A stretch of 6,281 nucleotides of DNA from Alphaproteobacteria bacterium (GTDB lineage Bacteria > Pseudomonadota > Alphaproteobacteria > Geminicoccales > Geminicoccaceae), in the NCBI GenBank assembly GCA_026984595.1, contig JALSRW010000637.1:1-6281 (forward strand), written 5' to 3'. Made by a program: the position numbers and the translations under genes. Positions 5,337-6,281 of the stretch are shown here, in pieces. Within the stretch, counting starts at the first letter, position 1, and each line of letters begins with the position of its first letter. The notes under the pieces were generated by a model, which was not told where the DNA came from, ran no database searches, and saw only the letters and a program-made list of their open reading frames with translations.

Positions 5337-6281
5337 TCACCGCTCCAACCAGCGTGCCAGCAACGCATCCTGGAAGGCACGCGCCCGTTGGTTCCAGCGG
5401 TCGGCCGCCTGCAGCATGGCGGCACTCTTGACCGGCTTGCGGTCATACCTCGCCCGCGCCCGCTGATCGTCGAGCATGATGGCGAAGGCACGCATGCGGC
5501 CGTCTTCGGGCAGCAGATAGCCGGCGATGGTGCTGGCATAATCGATGGTCCCGGTCTTGGCCCAGATCCGGAGCGCGGTGGCGCCCGCCTCCAGTCGTCG
5601 CCGCAGGGTGCCGACCCAGCCCGAAGCCGGCAGCAGGGCCGCGAGGCGAAATCGACGGTCGCCGAATGCCAGGAGTGCGGTGAGCTGGCGGGGGGTGAGC
5701 CGCGAAGCGGCGCCGAGACCGGAATGGTTGACGAGCCGGGCATCGGACCAGTCGGTTTCCGGCAGCCTTTTCCGCAGATGGGCGAGGATACGGGCGGCCG
5801 AAGCCTCGAGCGAGACGGGTGGAGCCTCGATGAGGCGACGACTGGTCGACAGACCGAGGATCTCCGCCACCTGGTTGTTGGAATAGAGCAGCATGCCGCG
5901 GACGATCCGCCGCAGGGGCGCACTTTCCTTCCGGGCCAGCGGCACCGCATCGGCGGGGGTGGTGCCGCGCACCGGCAGGGGCAGGGGGATGCCCAGGCCC
6001 TCGGCCAACCGGCGGAACAGCATCGCCGCATGCCTGCCGGCATCCCGCACCGGCAGCGCCCTGGCGCGGCCGCCGCGGGGAATGTGCCAGACCGCGCCGT
6101 CGCCGTCGCCTACGAGCCGGGCGGTTTCCGGTGGGGGTACCGGCCTGTCCGACCAGACGAGCCGCGCCTCGAAGAGGGGCGGAACGGTCGTCGGCGGGTC
6201 CGTCGGAACGAGCCGGACACGGGCGAAATCCACGGTCAGCGCCGCCACCCCGGCATTGTACGGCGCGCTTTCGGGCTCGCT
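5337..6281 (-). CDS. dacB: D-alanyl-D-alanine carboxypeptidase/endopeptidase, PBP4 type (5' partial)
   Basis: This is a peptidase S13 enzyme, exported to the periplasm in its family, that trims or cleaves peptidoglycan peptide cross-links. The frame stays open to the window end: the 11 residues before the GTG at 6248 read SEPESAPYNAG and join naturally to VAALTVDFARV, so that GTG is internal. 314 residues are visible. The signal peptide and the SxxK nucleophile motif lie beyond the edge. The other two active-site motifs are present: SNN (S codon at 5880-5882, in LLYSNNQVAEIL), the SxN motif, and KTG (bases 5550-5558, in IWAKTGTIDYA). NHSGLGAASRLTPRQL, between them, is the variant of the family's DGSGLSRxNRLT segment. 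The C terminus ends in an ordinary soluble tail (LLARWLER). The gene converges on the reductase-like gene with 10 bases between stop codons and appears functionally unrelated to it. Completeness of the N-terminal half cannot be judged here. Confidence 0.92.
   Translation of the reverse strand, partial: SEPESAPYNAGVAALTVDFARVRLVPTDPPTTVPPLFEARLVWSDRPVPPPETARLVGDGDGAVWHIPRGGRARALPVRDAGRHAAMLFRRLAEGLGIPLPLPVRGTTPADAVPLARKESAPLRRIVRGMLLYSNNQVAEILGLSTSRRLIEAPPVSLEASAARILAHLRKRLPETDWSDARLVNHSGLGAASRLTPRQLTALLAFGDRRFRLAALLPASGWVGTLRRRLEAGATALRIWAKTGTIDYASTIAGYLLPEDGRMRAFAIMLDDQRARARYDRKPVKSAAMLQAADRWNQRARAFQDALLARWLER

Noticed and set aside
3790..5466. A 558-codon plus-strand open frame overlapping the reductase-like gene in another frame.
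   Set aside because: The product is rich in Arg, Gly, His and Ala without motifs, whereas the competing frame has the Cys motif and family-like sequence. It is a GC-driven shadow frame.
4334..6043. A 569-codon minus-strand open frame running antisense to the reductase-like gene and out of frame with the carboxypeptidase gene.
   Set aside because: Its translation is compositionally biased (Arg/Pro/Ser- or Gly/Asp-rich) without recognisable domains. It overlaps two clearly coding genes and is explained by the scarcity of stops in high-GC DNA.
6246..6248. GTG at 6248 as the start of the carboxypeptidase gene.
   Set aside because: The frame continues to the window edge with family-like residues (APYNAG). 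A start here would omit the signal peptide and the catalytic SxxK motif, so the gene is cut by the window rather than truncated in nature.

Overview
The window comes from a high-GC genome (roughly two thirds G+C by eye). Its genes most resemble alphaproteobacterial ones: the PBP4-type carboxypeptidase has the N-terminal 'YNAGVAAL' style seen in rhizobial and related homologues, and 6-hydroxynicotinate-reductase-like proteins are familiar from that class. The genus cannot be fixed from the sequence alone. No RNA genes, CRISPR arrays, insertion sequences or phage genes are visible.

Layout. (1) 1-2118, plus strand: the large (molybdenum cofactor) subunit of a xanthine dehydrogenase-family hydroxylase, cut at its 5' end by the window edge. 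(2) 2189-3067, plus: a 292-residue protein with an N-terminal DUF1269 domain, unusual because the family's glycine-rich membrane segment is replaced and a second C-terminal domain is attached. (3) 3068-3333: a 266-base intergenic region with an imperfect hairpin, a plausible sigma70-type promoter and a potentially structured leader. (4) 3334-3759, plus: a SlyD-like FKBP-type peptidyl-prolyl isomerase without a metal-binding tail. (5) 3839-5326, plus: a 495-residue iron-sulfur protein recognised as 6-hydroxynicotinate reductase-like. (6) 5337-6281, minus: the C-terminal part of a PBP4-type D-alanyl-D-alanine carboxypeptidase, converging on gene 5 with a 10-base gap and cut at its 5' end by the window edge.

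How the genes may work together. A xanthine dehydrogenase-family enzyme and a 6-hydroxynicotinate reductase-like protein on the same strand suggest N-heterocycle catabolism. One model is ring hydroxylation of nicotinate to 6-hydroxynicotinate, then reduction to 1,4,5,6-tetrahydro-6-oxonicotinate, as in Eubacterium barkeri and Azorhizobium caulinodans. This is an inference: the two genes are 1.7 kb apart with two general-purpose genes between them, a separate promoter appears to lie in between, and the hydroxylase's substrate cannot be read from the sequence. The isomerase (protein folding), the DUF1269 protein (unknown role) and the carboxypeptidase (peptidoglycan remodelling) look like ordinary chromosomal neighbours. 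I found no convincing new multi-gene system. The most unusual single item is the rearranged DUF1269 protein.
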